Assembly (NCBI GenBank): GCA_963774945.1
Contig: CAVZHA010000027.1
Span: 2,418,001 to 2,482,000 of the forward strand
From: Trebonia sp963774945
GTDB lineage: Bacteria > Actinomycetota > Actinomycetes > Streptosporangiales > Streptosporangiaceae
DNA: 64,000 bases
Reading direction: 5' to 3'
Shown: in pieces, positions 9,074 to 18,254 of the stretch
Position numbering within the stretch: position 1 is the first letter of the stretch
Layout: each line of letters begins with the position of its first letter
Notes under the pieces: generated by a model
What the model was told of the DNA's origin: nothing
The model's database searches: none
The model's input: only the letters and a program-made list of their open reading frames with translations
Translations under genes and position numbers: made by a program

Positions 9074-10159
9074 CCGAGACGCTTGCGGCCCAGAGCCGCA
9101 GGAGCGCCGACGCAGAGCCCGCCGACCTGCGGCGGGTCGGGATCAACCCGGATTTCTGGTATCCGGTCGCCGTGTCCGGCTCGGTGCGGAGGGGGAAGAC
9201 GTTCGCGGCCCGCTTCGCCGGGGAGCGGATCGCGCTGTACCGCAGCGCCGGCGGCGTCGTCTACGCGCTTGAGGACCGGTGCGCGCACCGGCAGGTGCCG
9301 CTGAGCATGGGCGTGGTCGAGGGCGAGGCGCTGCGCTGCTGCTACCACGCCTGGGCGTACCGCGGCGACGGCCGCATCTCGCAGATCCCGTACCTGCCCA
9401 AGGGGGCCGCTCGGCCGCCGCGAGGGGTCCGCGCTTACCCGGTCCGCGAGGCGTACGGTCTGGTGTTCGTCTTTCCAGGGGACCCGGCCAAGGCGGACGG
9501 GATGCCGCTGCCTGAGCTGCCGGAATTCGACTCCGATGGGCATAAGACGATGACCTACTCGCGCACCGTCGGCTGCCACTACTCGTTCATGCACGAGAAC
9601 CTGCTTGACATGAACCACCAGTTCCTGCATCGCGGCGTCGTCGGCCGGATCCATCCCGAGCTGCTCGACTACGAGACCGGCCTCGACTGGGTGCAGGCGC
9701 GGTACCAGTTCACCCACACGGCGGGCAAGAAGTCGGCCGGCGCCGCGCTGCTCACCACGCCTGCGCGCTCGGCCCCGCATGTCATCACCATCCGCACCGG
9801 CTACCCGTATCAGACGCTGCAGCTGTCGGCCGGGAGCGGGCCGCCGGCGTTCTCGCTGTGGGCGGCGTACGTGCCCGCGGATGCGGGGCAGCGCACCAGC
9901 CACACGTTCGGGCTGCTGATGATCGCCAAGCCGCCCGGTCCGCGGCGCCCTCAAGCTGGCCTGGCCCTTCATCCGGCGGTTCACCGAGCGGGTGTTCGCC
10001 GAGGACCGGATGGCGGTCGAGGCCGAGCAGCGGGCCTGGGACGAGCAGGGCCGGGACTGCAACCGGGAGGTGTTCCCGCTGATCCTCGACGTCCGCGACG
10101 TGCTTCGGTCCAACGGCGTCGCGATCGGGGCGGCGCCCGGGTGCTCGGGCCGCTGCTGA
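9070..10159 (+). CDS. Rieske [2Fe-2S] non-heme iron oxygenase (one frameshift)
   Basis: About 362 residues when one extra base near 9936 is ignored. The Rieske ligands are CAH (9282-9290) and CCYH in LRCCYHAWAY. The mononuclear iron site appears as NLLDMNHQFLH (D-x-x-H-x4-H). The first frame runs into junk after LLMIAKPPGP; the next frame continues with LKLAWPFIRRFTERVF to the stop at 10157-10159. These enzymes insert oxygen into aromatic or other ring substrates and need a separate reductase, which is not encoded nearby. The length matches phthalate-dioxygenase/vanillate-demethylase type alpha subunits. The break could be real or an indel error. Confidence 0.8.
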
Positions 10160-10344
10160 GGGTTCAGGTCGCTCATTAGCGGGAGAGGCGGCGGCGGGCG
10201 CTCGGGCCTGGGCGATGTACGTCGCTTCGACCAGTAATTTCCGTGCCCTGCAACCTCTCGGTTTCGCGCTTTTACACCGCTACGCTCATGACAGGTCCGA
10301 CGGCCAGATCCCTGACACGGCGGCGCGCTCGGAGGGATTGGGCG

Positions 10345-12872
10345 ATGAGGAACAGCTGCGGGGTACCGGCGTCGTTCGCGGTGGCGGCGGGGCTGGCGCT
10401 GGCGGCGGGCGGTGTGGCCGGGTCGGCCGGCCCGGCCGGGGCCGCAACCCCGGCCGCAGCGGTCGCCGGAGGCACGATCTCGACCGTGGCGGGCGGCGTG
10501 GGCGGCCCCGGCCGGCCAGATCGGTCGCGATGGTGAACGCGTGCGGGCTGCGGGCGGCGGGCGCGTCGCTCTACATCGGGACCGGGGCGGGGAATATCGG
10601 CTACGGGTCCGCCCTGCGCCGGGTGAACGTGGTCACCGGTGCGCTCGCCACCGTGGCCGGGAACGGCGCGGACGGTCCGGTCGGCGACGGCGGGGCCGCC
10701 ACCGCGACGGCCGTCGGCCCGTGCAGCTCGACGGTCGACCCGGCCGGGAACCTGGTCATCCCCGACGGCCTGACGGTGCGAACGGTGGCGGCCAAGACCG
10801 GCACGTTCTACGGCCAGAAGATGACCGTCGGCCGCATCTACACGGTGGCGGGCAACCTGAATAACGCGCGCCTGCCGTCGACGCTTGACGGCTGGACCGG
10901 GGGTCCGACCGGTGACGGCGGCCCGGCCACCAAGGCCTTCCTCTGGTCCGCGGGCGACGTCACGTTCGACCGGGCCGGGAACATGCTGATCGCTGATTCC
11001 GGGTGGGGGCAGGCGTGCCCCGGCTGCGTCCAGGCGGGCGCGCTGCTGCGGGTGGTGGCGGCCAAGGCGGGGACCTTCTACGGGGTCGCGATGAAGGCCG
11101 GCTACATCTACTCGATCGCCGGCCGGGACCTCGGTCCCGGGCCCGAGCGCAATGGCGGGCCGGCCGCCGGGGCGTGGCTCGGTCCCTGGCTGTCCTCGGC
11201 CGAGTTTGACCGGTCCGGGAACATCATCCTGGCAGGCCGGGACCTGCCGCCCAATCAGTCCGTACCGTACGACACCACCACCCCCTACCTGCGGATCATC
11301 GCCACGGTCAGCGGCACGTTCTACGGCCAGAAGATGACGGCCGGCCGCATCTACCAGGTGGCAGGCAACGCGGCCCAGGGTCCGTACTCCAACGCGGTCG
11401 CGGGCACCAAGACGTCGCTGTGGGCCGCCTCGAATGCCGTCGCCGACCTGTCCGGCAACCTGGCGATCGCCGACGGCGGCGAGGTGCGCGTGGTGGCCGG
11501 GCGGTCCGAGCGTTTCTACAACCAGAACATGAAGGCCGGCTACATCTACCGCATCGCCGGGTCCCCCTCCATCGGGGATGCCGGCGACGGCGGGTCGGCC
11601 CTGCGGGCGGGGGTGTGGGCCACCGCGATCGCGGTCGACGGCTACGGGAACGTGGCGCTCGCCCAGGAGGGGTACCGGGTCCGCGTGATCGCGGCCAGGA
11701 CCGGGCTGTTCTACGGGCAGAAGATGACGGTCGGCGACATCTACACCGTCGCGGGCGACGGCCAGTTGTTCTCTGGTAATGGCGGGGCGCCGCTGGCGGC
11801 CGAGTTCGGCGGCATCGACGGCGTGACCGTGAGCGCCCGCGGTGACATCGCCTTCATCAGCACCCCCTGGAGCTCCGTGCTGCAGGTGATTCCGGCTCGG
11901 TCGGGCACGCTCTTCGGCCGGAAGATGACCGCCGGGACGCTGTACGACGTGGCCGTCCGCGGCGGTCAGGAGGACCTCAACGGCGACGCGCCGCTGGCCT
12001 TCGACCGCAGCGGCAACCTCGTGGTGGCCGACACCGAGGATGGCCCCAACTTCAACGGGGTGTGGGTGGTCGCCGCCGCCACCGGCACGTTCTACGGACA
12101 GAAGATGACCGCGGGCGACACCTACGCCATCGCCGGCGGCGACGGGTACCGGTTCTCCGGGGACGGCGGCCCGGCCCGCAACGCCGGGCTCAACGGCCCC
12201 GACGGCGTCACCGTCGACCGGCACGGCAACGTGATCATCGTCGATCAGGGCAACAACCGGGTCCGCGTGGTCGCGGCCGGGTCGGGTTCCTTCTACGGGA
12301 TCACGATGAAGGCGGGCGACATCTACACCGTCGCGGGCGACGGCGACGGCGGCTACGACGGCGCCGGCGGCCGGGCCCGCACGACCGGGGTGCAGCCGGT
12401 GGCGGTCGCGGTCGACGCGGCCGGGAACCTGATCGTGTCCGACGACAGCCAGCGGGTCCGCGTGGTCGCGGCCAGCACCGGCGCCTTCTACGGGCAGGCG
12501 ATGACCGTCGGCGACATCTACACGATCGCAGGCAACGGCACGGCCGGGTTCTCCGGCAACGGCGGCCCCGCCACCAGCGCGGAATTCTCACAGGTGGGCG
12601 GGGTGGCGGTCGACCAGCACGGGAACGTGATCGTCACCGACACCAGGAACCACGTGGTGTGGGCGATCGCGGCGCGCGCCGGCACGTTCTACGGCCGGGC
12701 GATGACCGCCGGCCACATCTACGTCGTGGCCGGCGGCGGCACCAGGATCCTGGGCGACGGCGGACCAGCCACCCAGGTCAAGTTCGACCCGGTCAACGTG
12801 GCCGTGTCGACCGCCGGCAGCCTGCTCGTCACCGACAACGCCGACAGCCGGATACGGGCGATTGCGCCCTGA
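10345..12872 (+). CDS. Secreted NHL-repeat (beta-propeller) protein (one frameshift)
   Basis: ATG 10345 follows GGAGGG at 10331-10336. A signal peptide (about residues 1-34, ending AGAATPAAA) leads into a protein of about 840 residues. It is built of NHL-type repeats: D.xGN.(V/I)(V/I).D..N.RVRV strands alternate with an unusual ten-fold signature G(T/S)FYGxxMxxGxIYTVAG (first at 10801, last near 12690). This signature recurs in actinomycete secreted NHL proteins of unknown role. The frame changes by one missing base near 10515, between the signal peptide region and the first repeat. Probably extracellular ligand or scaffold binding; no catalytic residues seen. Confidence 0.75.
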
Positions 12873-13004
12873 CCTCTTGATCAGCGCGGCGGAATTGGTA
12901 CTTGTCTGGGTCCGGAAATGTCGGAAGACTCTGGATTCGGTGTTTCAGTAGGTTGGCCGGGATCGCCCGGCTCGACGGGGTCATCGGTAGAAGGCAGGAC
13001 GGTA

Positions 13005-14629
13005 ATGAGACGTCGCGTTGCGGCGGTGACTGCAGTACTTCTTGGGTCGGCTGTGGCGGGGGTTGGCGCGACGGCGCTTCCGGCCGGGGCGGCGGTGAGC
13101 GCCCGGCAGGCCGGATCGGCCGCGAGCGCCGCCAGCGAGCCGTCGGTCACGATCCGGGCGATCGATCGGGAGGGGAAGGCGGTCGCGGCTACCGCGTCGC
13201 TTCAACTGGCGAATTCCTCCGCCAACCCGGTCACGCTGACCAGCGCGCACGCGACCTCGGTGCCGGCCGGCAGCTACCTGATCGCGGCCTGGGTGTGGGA
13301 GCCGGGCAAGAAAGGCGCCACCCTCGTGGTCCAGGCGATCACGATCACGTCGTCGGCGACGATCACGCTCAACGCCGAGCGGAGCGTGCTGGTTCGCTTC
13401 ACCGTCAACGACTCGACGGTCGCGCAGAACGGAGAGCTGGCCGAGCTGTTCTCCCCCGCCACCGGGAACGCGATGCTGGGGGCTGACCAGGACGCCCCGA
13501 ACAACGGGACTCCGATGTACCTGGTGCCGGGCGCCCTGCCGGCCGGGTGGGATCTGCTCCTGCAGGCCAACCTCGTCAGGCACGAGACCAACGACACCGC
13601 CAGCCCGGTGGAGTACGAGCTGGTCAAGATCCTCGCGGGCAGCGTCCCCGCGAACCTGACGATCGCCAGCGTCCGGGCCGGGCTCGCGCAGGACCACGTG
13701 ACGATCAGGTCCCTCGGCCCGGGGACCGACGGCGTGGAGTTCGCGCCGACCGAGTTCGGCGCGAACGGGTCGCTCTACGGGTATCTACTATCAGCGGAGC
13801 TGGGTCAGGAGAACGTGCAGACGCCGGCCAACGTCGACGTCTTCTTCTCGCCGGGATACCAGTGGGAGTCGGTTGACTTCGCGGCCAATGACGACGTGTA
13901 CACCGACCGTCCGCTGCTCGCCGGGCACACCTACGCGCAGACGTTCAACGCGGCCGTGTTCAGCCCTTCGCCGCTGCTCGGCCCCAGCGTGGAGGGGAGC
14001 ATCCTCAACCTCACCGAGACGTTCGGCAACTGCCTGCTGGTCGACGCGGCCAACCAGGGGGCCGGCTCGAGTCGGTCGGCCTCTACCCGACCGACCCGCA
14101 GGGGTGGCTGTACGAGGGGACCAAGCTCATCGCGCACGCCTCCGGCTACGACGCGAACTTCAGCGCCAAGATCCCGGCGACGACCGAGGCCTACACGCTG
14201 AAGCTCGAGACGACTCGGGTGAACGGGAACAACTTCCCGCTCGACGGCATCGCCAAGTCGGTGACGGCGACCTACACGTTCAAGGCGGCGGCGGGGGACA
14301 CGTCGCTGCCCGCAACCGATTTCTGGCCGCGGATGGTCCCGCAGGGCGTGTCGGAGACGAACACGGCGGCGGGCGGCTCGAAGACCAGCGTGCCGATCAC
14401 GTTCGACACCGTCAACGGCGCCATCGCCGCGCATGACGTCCACGTGTGGGCGTCGGCCAACGGCGGCAAGACCTGGAGTCCGCTGCGGGTCACCCAGAAC
14501 GGCAGCACGTGGACCATGGTCGTGAACAACCCGCGGCAGGCGGGCTACGTCTCGCTCAAGGTGCAGGGTGCGGACGCGGCCGGGTTCACGTCCACCGTCG
14601 CCGCCATCAACGCGTACGCGGTGAGCTAG
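13005..14629 (+). CDS. Large secreted protein of unknown function (one frameshift)
   Basis: ATG 13005 begins a signal peptide (MRRRVAAVTAVLLGSAVAG...AGAAVSA). The mature part is rich in beta strands, Thr, Val and Asn, with a carboxypeptidase-regulatory-like opening (SVTIRAIDREGKAVAATASL, then VPAGSYLIAAWVW). The C-terminus (GGKTWSPLRVTQNGSTWTM) looks like an immunoglobulin-like cell-envelope domain. Similar C-terminal halves occur in actinomycete subtilases and exoproteins, but no catalytic triad is present here. The frame shifts near 14057-14075 by one missing base; the rest ends at TAG 14627-14629. Family not recognised. Confidence 0.7.
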
Positions 14630-14635
14630 CCGGGT

Positions 14636-14686
14636 GCGCCAAATGCGCTTTTGGGCTCGGTCTTGCCGGCCCAAAGGCGCATTTGG
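14636..14686. repeat. Dispersed palindrome, copy 2 (bidirectional terminator-like)
   Basis: Arms 14636-14656 (GCGCCAAATGCGCTTTTGGG...) and 14669-14686 (GCCCAAAGGCGCATTTGG) enclose the loop TCGGTCTTGCCG. Arms and loop match the copy at 5075-5124. It sits seven bases after a stop codon and between two convergent genes, where a two-way terminator would be expected. Confidence 0.7.
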
Positions 14687-14717
14687 TCCCGTTGGGGAGG
14701 GGGGTTGGACGTGGAGG

Positions 14718-15884
14718 TCAGCCGTTGTAGGCGAACTGCTCCACCCAGTCGACGTTCATGGTGTCCTCCTTCGTCGACGCGCCGGGGCTGCCCTGGAGGT
14801 TCTCGGACTGCAGGACCATGTTCATCGGCAGCGCGGGCTGCTGCGCGGGCGACTTGACCGCGCTGGCCGGGGCGGTGAAGACGACGCGGCCGTCGATGAG
14901 CCAGGACACGCCCGAGGGGGTCCACTCGACGCCGTAGGTGTGCCACTGGGTGCCGTTGTTGGCGACGCCGTTGCTGCCCCAGTTGTTCTGCGCGTACTCG
15001 TCCAGGCAGCCCACGCTTGGCGACGAGCCGCACGCGTCGCCGGTCGTGTTGAACACGGTGGCGCCGGTGCGCGACCGGTCCCCCTTGTCCTCGTAGACGT
15101 CGATCTCCGGCGGCCACTGGTTGTTGGCGGGCCAGAGCAGGAAGATGTCGGTGAACAGCTGGCCGGCCGGCTCGACGTTGCCCTGCATACGAGCGAAAAA
15201 GGCGCCGTACTCCTGGTTGTCGCCCAGGTACTTCATGCCGCAGGAGTTGATGCCTGAGGCCATGAAGTGCGCTTCGCCGCCGCTGAAGGCGCACATGCTC
15301 GGCTCCCAGTCGGCCTCGGACGAGGTCTCTCCGCCGGGCACGCCGGTGTACAGGTTCCAGTTGGCCGGGGCGCTGTCGCCGTTGAATTCCTGGGTGTACT
15401 TGAGGGTGTAGCCGGACAGGGCGGTGGCCGGGTCCTGGCCGGAGGGGTCGGATCCGCTCTGGCCGCCGGTCGGGGTTGAGGTCGGCGGGTCGCTGGGGGT
15501 GCCGCTCGGGGTGGCGGTGGGGGTCCCGGTCGCGGTGCCGCTGGGGGTGGCGGTCGGCGTGGCGGTCGGGGAGCTCGGCGAACTCGGATGTCCCGGATGC
15601 CAGTTCGCGGCCTTGCGGGCCGACCGGGCGGGCTTGCCGTGCGCGATTGCGTGGCTGATGATCGCGGGCGCGTTGTTGCTCTGCGCGGTGCCGCCGGCCG
15701 CGGTCGGGCCGAGCTTCGCGATCGCGCTTGACGCCTGCAGCGCGTCGGGCGTGACGCCGTTGCAGGCGGCGAGGGCGCCGACCGCGGCGAGGGCGCCGAG
15801 GCCGGCCAGGCCGCGGCTGACCCAGCGTCGCGGACGGGTCTGTTCTCGTGTTACACCAGTGTCATTCTGTCCCATTTGTCCCAT
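14718..15884 (-). CDS. GH16 family beta-glucanase-like lipoprotein
   Basis: 388 residues. The N-terminus has Arg residues, a hydrophobic helix and the lipobox LAAC (residues about 38-41), so it is predicted to be exported and lipid-anchored. A Thr/Pro/Ser linker of short repeats (about 125-150) joins it to a GH16 jelly-roll. The catalytic signature EIDVYE (ExDxxE) provides the nucleophile and acid/base, with WHTYGVEWTPSGVSWLIDG downstream as in laminarinases and lichenases. The preferred substrate (beta-1,3 or mixed-linkage glucan, or another polymer) cannot be told. ATG 15884 or the in-frame ATG at 15875 may be the start; neither has a clear ribosome-binding site. Confidence 0.85.
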   Translation of the reverse strand: MGQMGQNDTGVTREQTRPRRWVSRGLAGLGALAAVGALAACNGVTPDALQASSAIAKLGPTAAGGTAQSNNAPAIISHAIAHGKPARSARKAANWHPGHPSSPSSPTATPTATPSGTATGTPTATPSGTPSDPPTSTPTGGQSGSDPSGQDPATALSGYTLKYTQEFNGDSAPANWNLYTGVPGGETSSEADWEPSMCAFSGGEAHFMASGINSCGMKYLGDNQEYGAFFARMQGNVEPAGQLFTDIFLLWPANNQWPPEIDVYEDKGDRSRTGATVFNTTGDACGSSPSVGCLDEYAQNNWGSNGVANNGTQWHTYGVEWTPSGVSWLIDGRVVFTAPASAVKSPAQQPALPMNMVLQSENLQGSPGASTKEDTMNVDWVEQFAYNG

Positions 15885-16063
15885 GTGAGGGATTATGGCC
15901 GTAATCTCGCCGTGACGTGGCAGTGTTCGAAGAATCGGCGCAGGCGGCGGCGATCACCGGGGTGCGGGCCGGGTCTCCGGCGGGGCGAGCAGCGGGCTGT
16001 CCGCGGCCAGTTTCCCCGATGTTTCCCCGGTTTCCGGTGGGCGGACGGTCGGGGCGGAGCCAC

Positions 16064-16100
16064 GGTCCGTTAGATATGACGATTTTGGTCTTGGTCTGCC
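16064..16100 (+). repeat. Dispersed intergenic motif, copy B
   Basis: GGTCCGTTAGATATGACGAT followed by TTTGGTCTTGGTCTGCC. It matches copies A, C and D over about 35 bases. It lies in the 243-base gap between the GH16 gene and the VOC gene, which otherwise shows no gene. Confidence 0.6.
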
Positions 16101-16127
16101 TCGCTGGTCCCTCTGTGGCCGGGAGGC

Positions 16128-16568
16128 TCAGCCGAGCGGCTCGGCGAGGGCGACGATGATGCCGGCCGGGCCGCGGACGTAGCACAGCAGATAGCTGTCC
16201 TCGAACCGCGCCACCTCCCCGACGAGCTCGGCGCCGTGCGACCGCAGGCGGGCGAGGACGTCCTCGAGGTCGTCGACGGCGAACATGACGCTGCGCAGGC
16301 CCAGCGTGTTGGCCGGCGCGCGCTGCTGCTCGACGCCGATCGCGGCCGGGCGGCGGAACTTCGTCAGCTCGAGCCGGCCGTGGCCGTCCGGGGTCCGCAT
16401 CATCGCGATGTCGCACCGCACGTCGTCGAGTCCGGCGACGCGGTCCACCGAGCGTCCCTCGATCGTCGCGTGGCCGTCCAACTCCAGGCCGAGTTCGACG
16501 AAGAAGGCCATCGCGGCCTCGAGGTCGTCAACGACGACGCTGACGTGATCCATTCGCGCAATCGCCAT
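16128..16568 (-). CDS. VOC family protein
   Basis: 146 residues with two beta-alpha-beta-beta-beta modules. Module one opens MDHVSVVVDDLEAAMAFFVELGLEL; module two has LRSVMFAVDDLEDVLARLRSHGAELVGEV. The end, CYVRGPAGIIVALAEPLG, carries the usual metal-ligand position as Glu or nearby. Such single-chain glyoxalase-fold proteins isomerise, dioxygenate or sequester small molecules. Function is unresolved. It starts at ATG 16566-16568 and is followed 55 bases on by the kinase gene on the same strand end to end (both minus). Confidence 0.8.
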   Translation of the reverse strand: MAIARMDHVSVVVDDLEAAMAFFVELGLELDGHATIEGRSVDRVAGLDDVRCDIAMMRTPDGHGRLELTKFRRPAAIGVEQQRAPANTLGLRSVMFAVDDLEDVLARLRSHGAELVGEVARFEDSYLLCYVRGPAGIIVALAEPLG

Positions 16569-16623
16569 GTCCCGAGCATAGGGGCGGCGGGGTGTCCGGC
16601 GCGGCGCTCGCCGGCGGCGGGCC

Positions 16624-17085
16624 TCAGGTCAGGACGGTCAGCGGGCCCTCGGCTTCGGTGGGGGGCTCGAAGTGGTCGAAGTAGGCGGCTGCGAGTTGGG
16701 TGCTGAGCTGGAAGTCGTCGCCGTGGCCGGCCGCCCGGGCGCCGACGCGCTGCAGCACGGTGGCGCGGTCGGTCGCCAGGTACACCGTCTCCGGCAGCAC
16801 GCCGAGCGGGCGCAGCAGCGCGCGGTAGTCGTCGCGCATGCGGCGGGACCAGAACGAGAAGTCGAGGACGACGTCCGATCCGGCCCGCACGAGTTCTTCC
16901 AGGCGCGCGCGCAGCGCGGCTTCGATGTCGCGGTGGACGTCCTCCGGCAGCGGCATCGTGGTGATGCCGCGCGACCGGCCTCCTGGTCGAAGGAGAGGCG
17001 GGTCATCCCCTGGCGTTCGTACTGCCGGGCGACGGTGGATTTGCCTCGAGCCGGCCGGACCGCACATGAAGATCACCCGTGCCAT
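16624..17085 (-). CDS. P-loop kinase / AAA family ATP-binding protein (two compensating frameshifts)
   Basis: About 153 residues. It begins MARVIFMCGPAGS. The Walker A motif is completed only in another frame (GKSTVARQYERQGMTRLSFDQEAG), because one extra base lies at 17046. A missing base near 16980 restores the original frame for ITTMPLPEDVHRDIEAALRARL. The remainder (VVLDFSFWSRRMRDDYRALL, YFDHFEPPTEAEGPLTV) matches small actinobacterial zeta-toxin-like or nucleoside-kinase-like ATPases. Members phosphorylate a small substrate; which one is unknown. Two opposite indels 65 bases apart suggest sequencing error or recent damage. Confidence 0.7.
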   Translation of the reverse strand: MARVIFMCGPAGSRQIHRRPAVRTPGDDPPLLRPGGRSRGITTMPLPEDVHRDIEAALRARLEELVRAGSDVVLDFSFWSRRMRDDYRALLRPLGVLPETVYLATDRATVLQRVGARAAGHGDDFQLSTQLAAAYFDHFEPPTEAEGPLTVLT

Positions 17086-17095
17086 GACCGACACC

Positions 17096-17824
17096 TTATG
17101 CGGGCCGGCCAGCGGCTGCCCGGAGCGCGGCGGCGGCGTCGTGGGTGAGCGGGTCGCCGTGACCGAAGCAGGCGACGGCGACCGTGAGTTCGCTCAGCCG
17201 CCGGAATGAGACGGCGGCCTGGGCGCGGTCGACGTTGAACACGCCGACGATGACCCTCCCGTCCGGGGTGCGGGCGGCGGCGTCGCCGGTGAACAGCACC
17301 TGGTGCCGGGGAAGGTGGATCGCGACGCTGCCGGGCGTGTGGCCGGGGACGGCCACCGTGACGGCGCCGCCGCCGAAGGCGAGTTCGTCGCCGTCGGCCA
17401 GTTCGCGATCGATCCTGGGCGGCGGCGGCGGTGGTGCTTGCGGCTCGCTCGTGGCCTCGCTCGCGACCTCGCTCGTGACCTGGTCGTAGAGGGGGCGTTC
17501 CCAGTCGGCCAGGTCGGGCGGCGGCCCGGGCGCCTCGGCGCGGATGAACGGGGCGTCGGATTGGTGGGCCATGACCTCGACCTCGCCCCAGGCGGCGATG
17601 TCGGCGGCGGCGCCGATGTGATCGGGATGGAAGTGCGTCAGGACCAGCCGGCGCAGGTCTTCGGTCTGGTATCCGGCCTGGCCGATCGCCGCCGCGATCA
17701 GCGGCGCGGAGCCGGGCAGGCCGGTGTCGATGAGCGTGAGGCCGTCGGGGTCATGCCATAGGTAGGCGTGCCCGACCGGGAGGCGGATCTGGTGCAGCCG
17801 CGGCGTGAGCTGGATGAGTTCCAC
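17096..17824 (-). CDS. MBL-fold metallo-hydrolase
   Basis: 242 residues. The zinc motif HxHxDH is present as THFHPDHIG (about residues 63-71). The later His and Asp ligands are in VPGHTPGSVAIHL and LFTGDAAA, and a final His in CFGHGDPLTHDA. The fold is that of class B beta-lactamases and glyoxalase II, but the family mostly covers thioester, lactone and phosphodiester hydrolases. A Pro/Ser-rich insertion (EVASEATSEPQAPPPPPPR) lies in the middle. It starts at ATG 17822-17824 and ends ten bases before the kinase start, so the two may share a transcript. Confidence 0.85.
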   Translation of the reverse strand: MELIQLTPRLHQIRLPVGHAYLWHDPDGLTLIDTGLPGSAPLIAAAIGQAGYQTEDLRRLVLTHFHPDHIGAAADIAAWGEVEVMAHQSDAPFIRAEAPGPPPDLADWERPLYDQVTSEVASEATSEPQAPPPPPPRIDRELADGDELAFGGGAVTVAVPGHTPGSVAIHLPRHQVLFTGDAAARTPDGRVIVGVFNVDRAQAAVSFRRLSELTVAVACFGHGDPLTHDAAAALRAAAGRPA

Positions 17825-18254
17825 GCGGCCACGGTAACGCGCGGGGCGGGTCGGCCGGGCTGGGCGTCTGCTGTCAGCAGCGCCGGCCTGAGAATGCCAA
17901 GGCAGATCAAAACCGGTTTATCGAACGGTCCCTCCTGACTCATCTCCCACTCGGTTTCATGTCGAAGGCGTAGGTGACAGGAAATCGAATAAATGATCAT
18001 GGTCAGGCTATTTGATTACTATCAATCGAACGGGTAATATAAGAGGAGAAGGCAGCCCTCGCGAACGCGCCCCCGAAGGCGCGCCGCCCCCGCGGAATCC
18101 CGACCGGCGGAACGCCTGCGCTGCCGCCAGGCCAGTCGGCACGGACCAGTCACCGCAGGCGCACAAACAGCAGCGCGCCGCCACGGCCGGCCCCGACGCC
18201 GCGTGAGCCTCAGCCGAAGGCTCTCGGCGTCCCATGGGGAGGGGGTGGTTGTTG
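17825..18254. other. Divergent intergenic region with AT-rich promoter patch
   Basis: 430 bases between divergent genes. It contains repeat copy D (17897-17933) and an AT-rich stretch at about 17985-18045 (TTGATTACTATCAATCGAAC) that could carry promoters. AAGAGGAGAAGG at 18035-18046 looks like a ribosome-binding site but has no good start codon after it. From 18050 to 18230 the DNA is GC-rich with only weak short reading frames. Confidence 0.45.
17897..17933 (-). repeat. Dispersed intergenic motif, copy D
   Basis: On the minus strand this reads AGGGACCGTTCGATAAACCG then GTTTTGATCTGCCTTGG, matching copies A-C. A weaker possible copy follows on the same strand at about 18005-18035 (ACCCGTTCGATTGATAG). 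Confidence 0.55.

Noticed and set aside
18012..18206. 64-codon leader peptide before the HNH gene
   Set aside because: TTG start without ribosome-binding site, composition like random GC-rich DNA.
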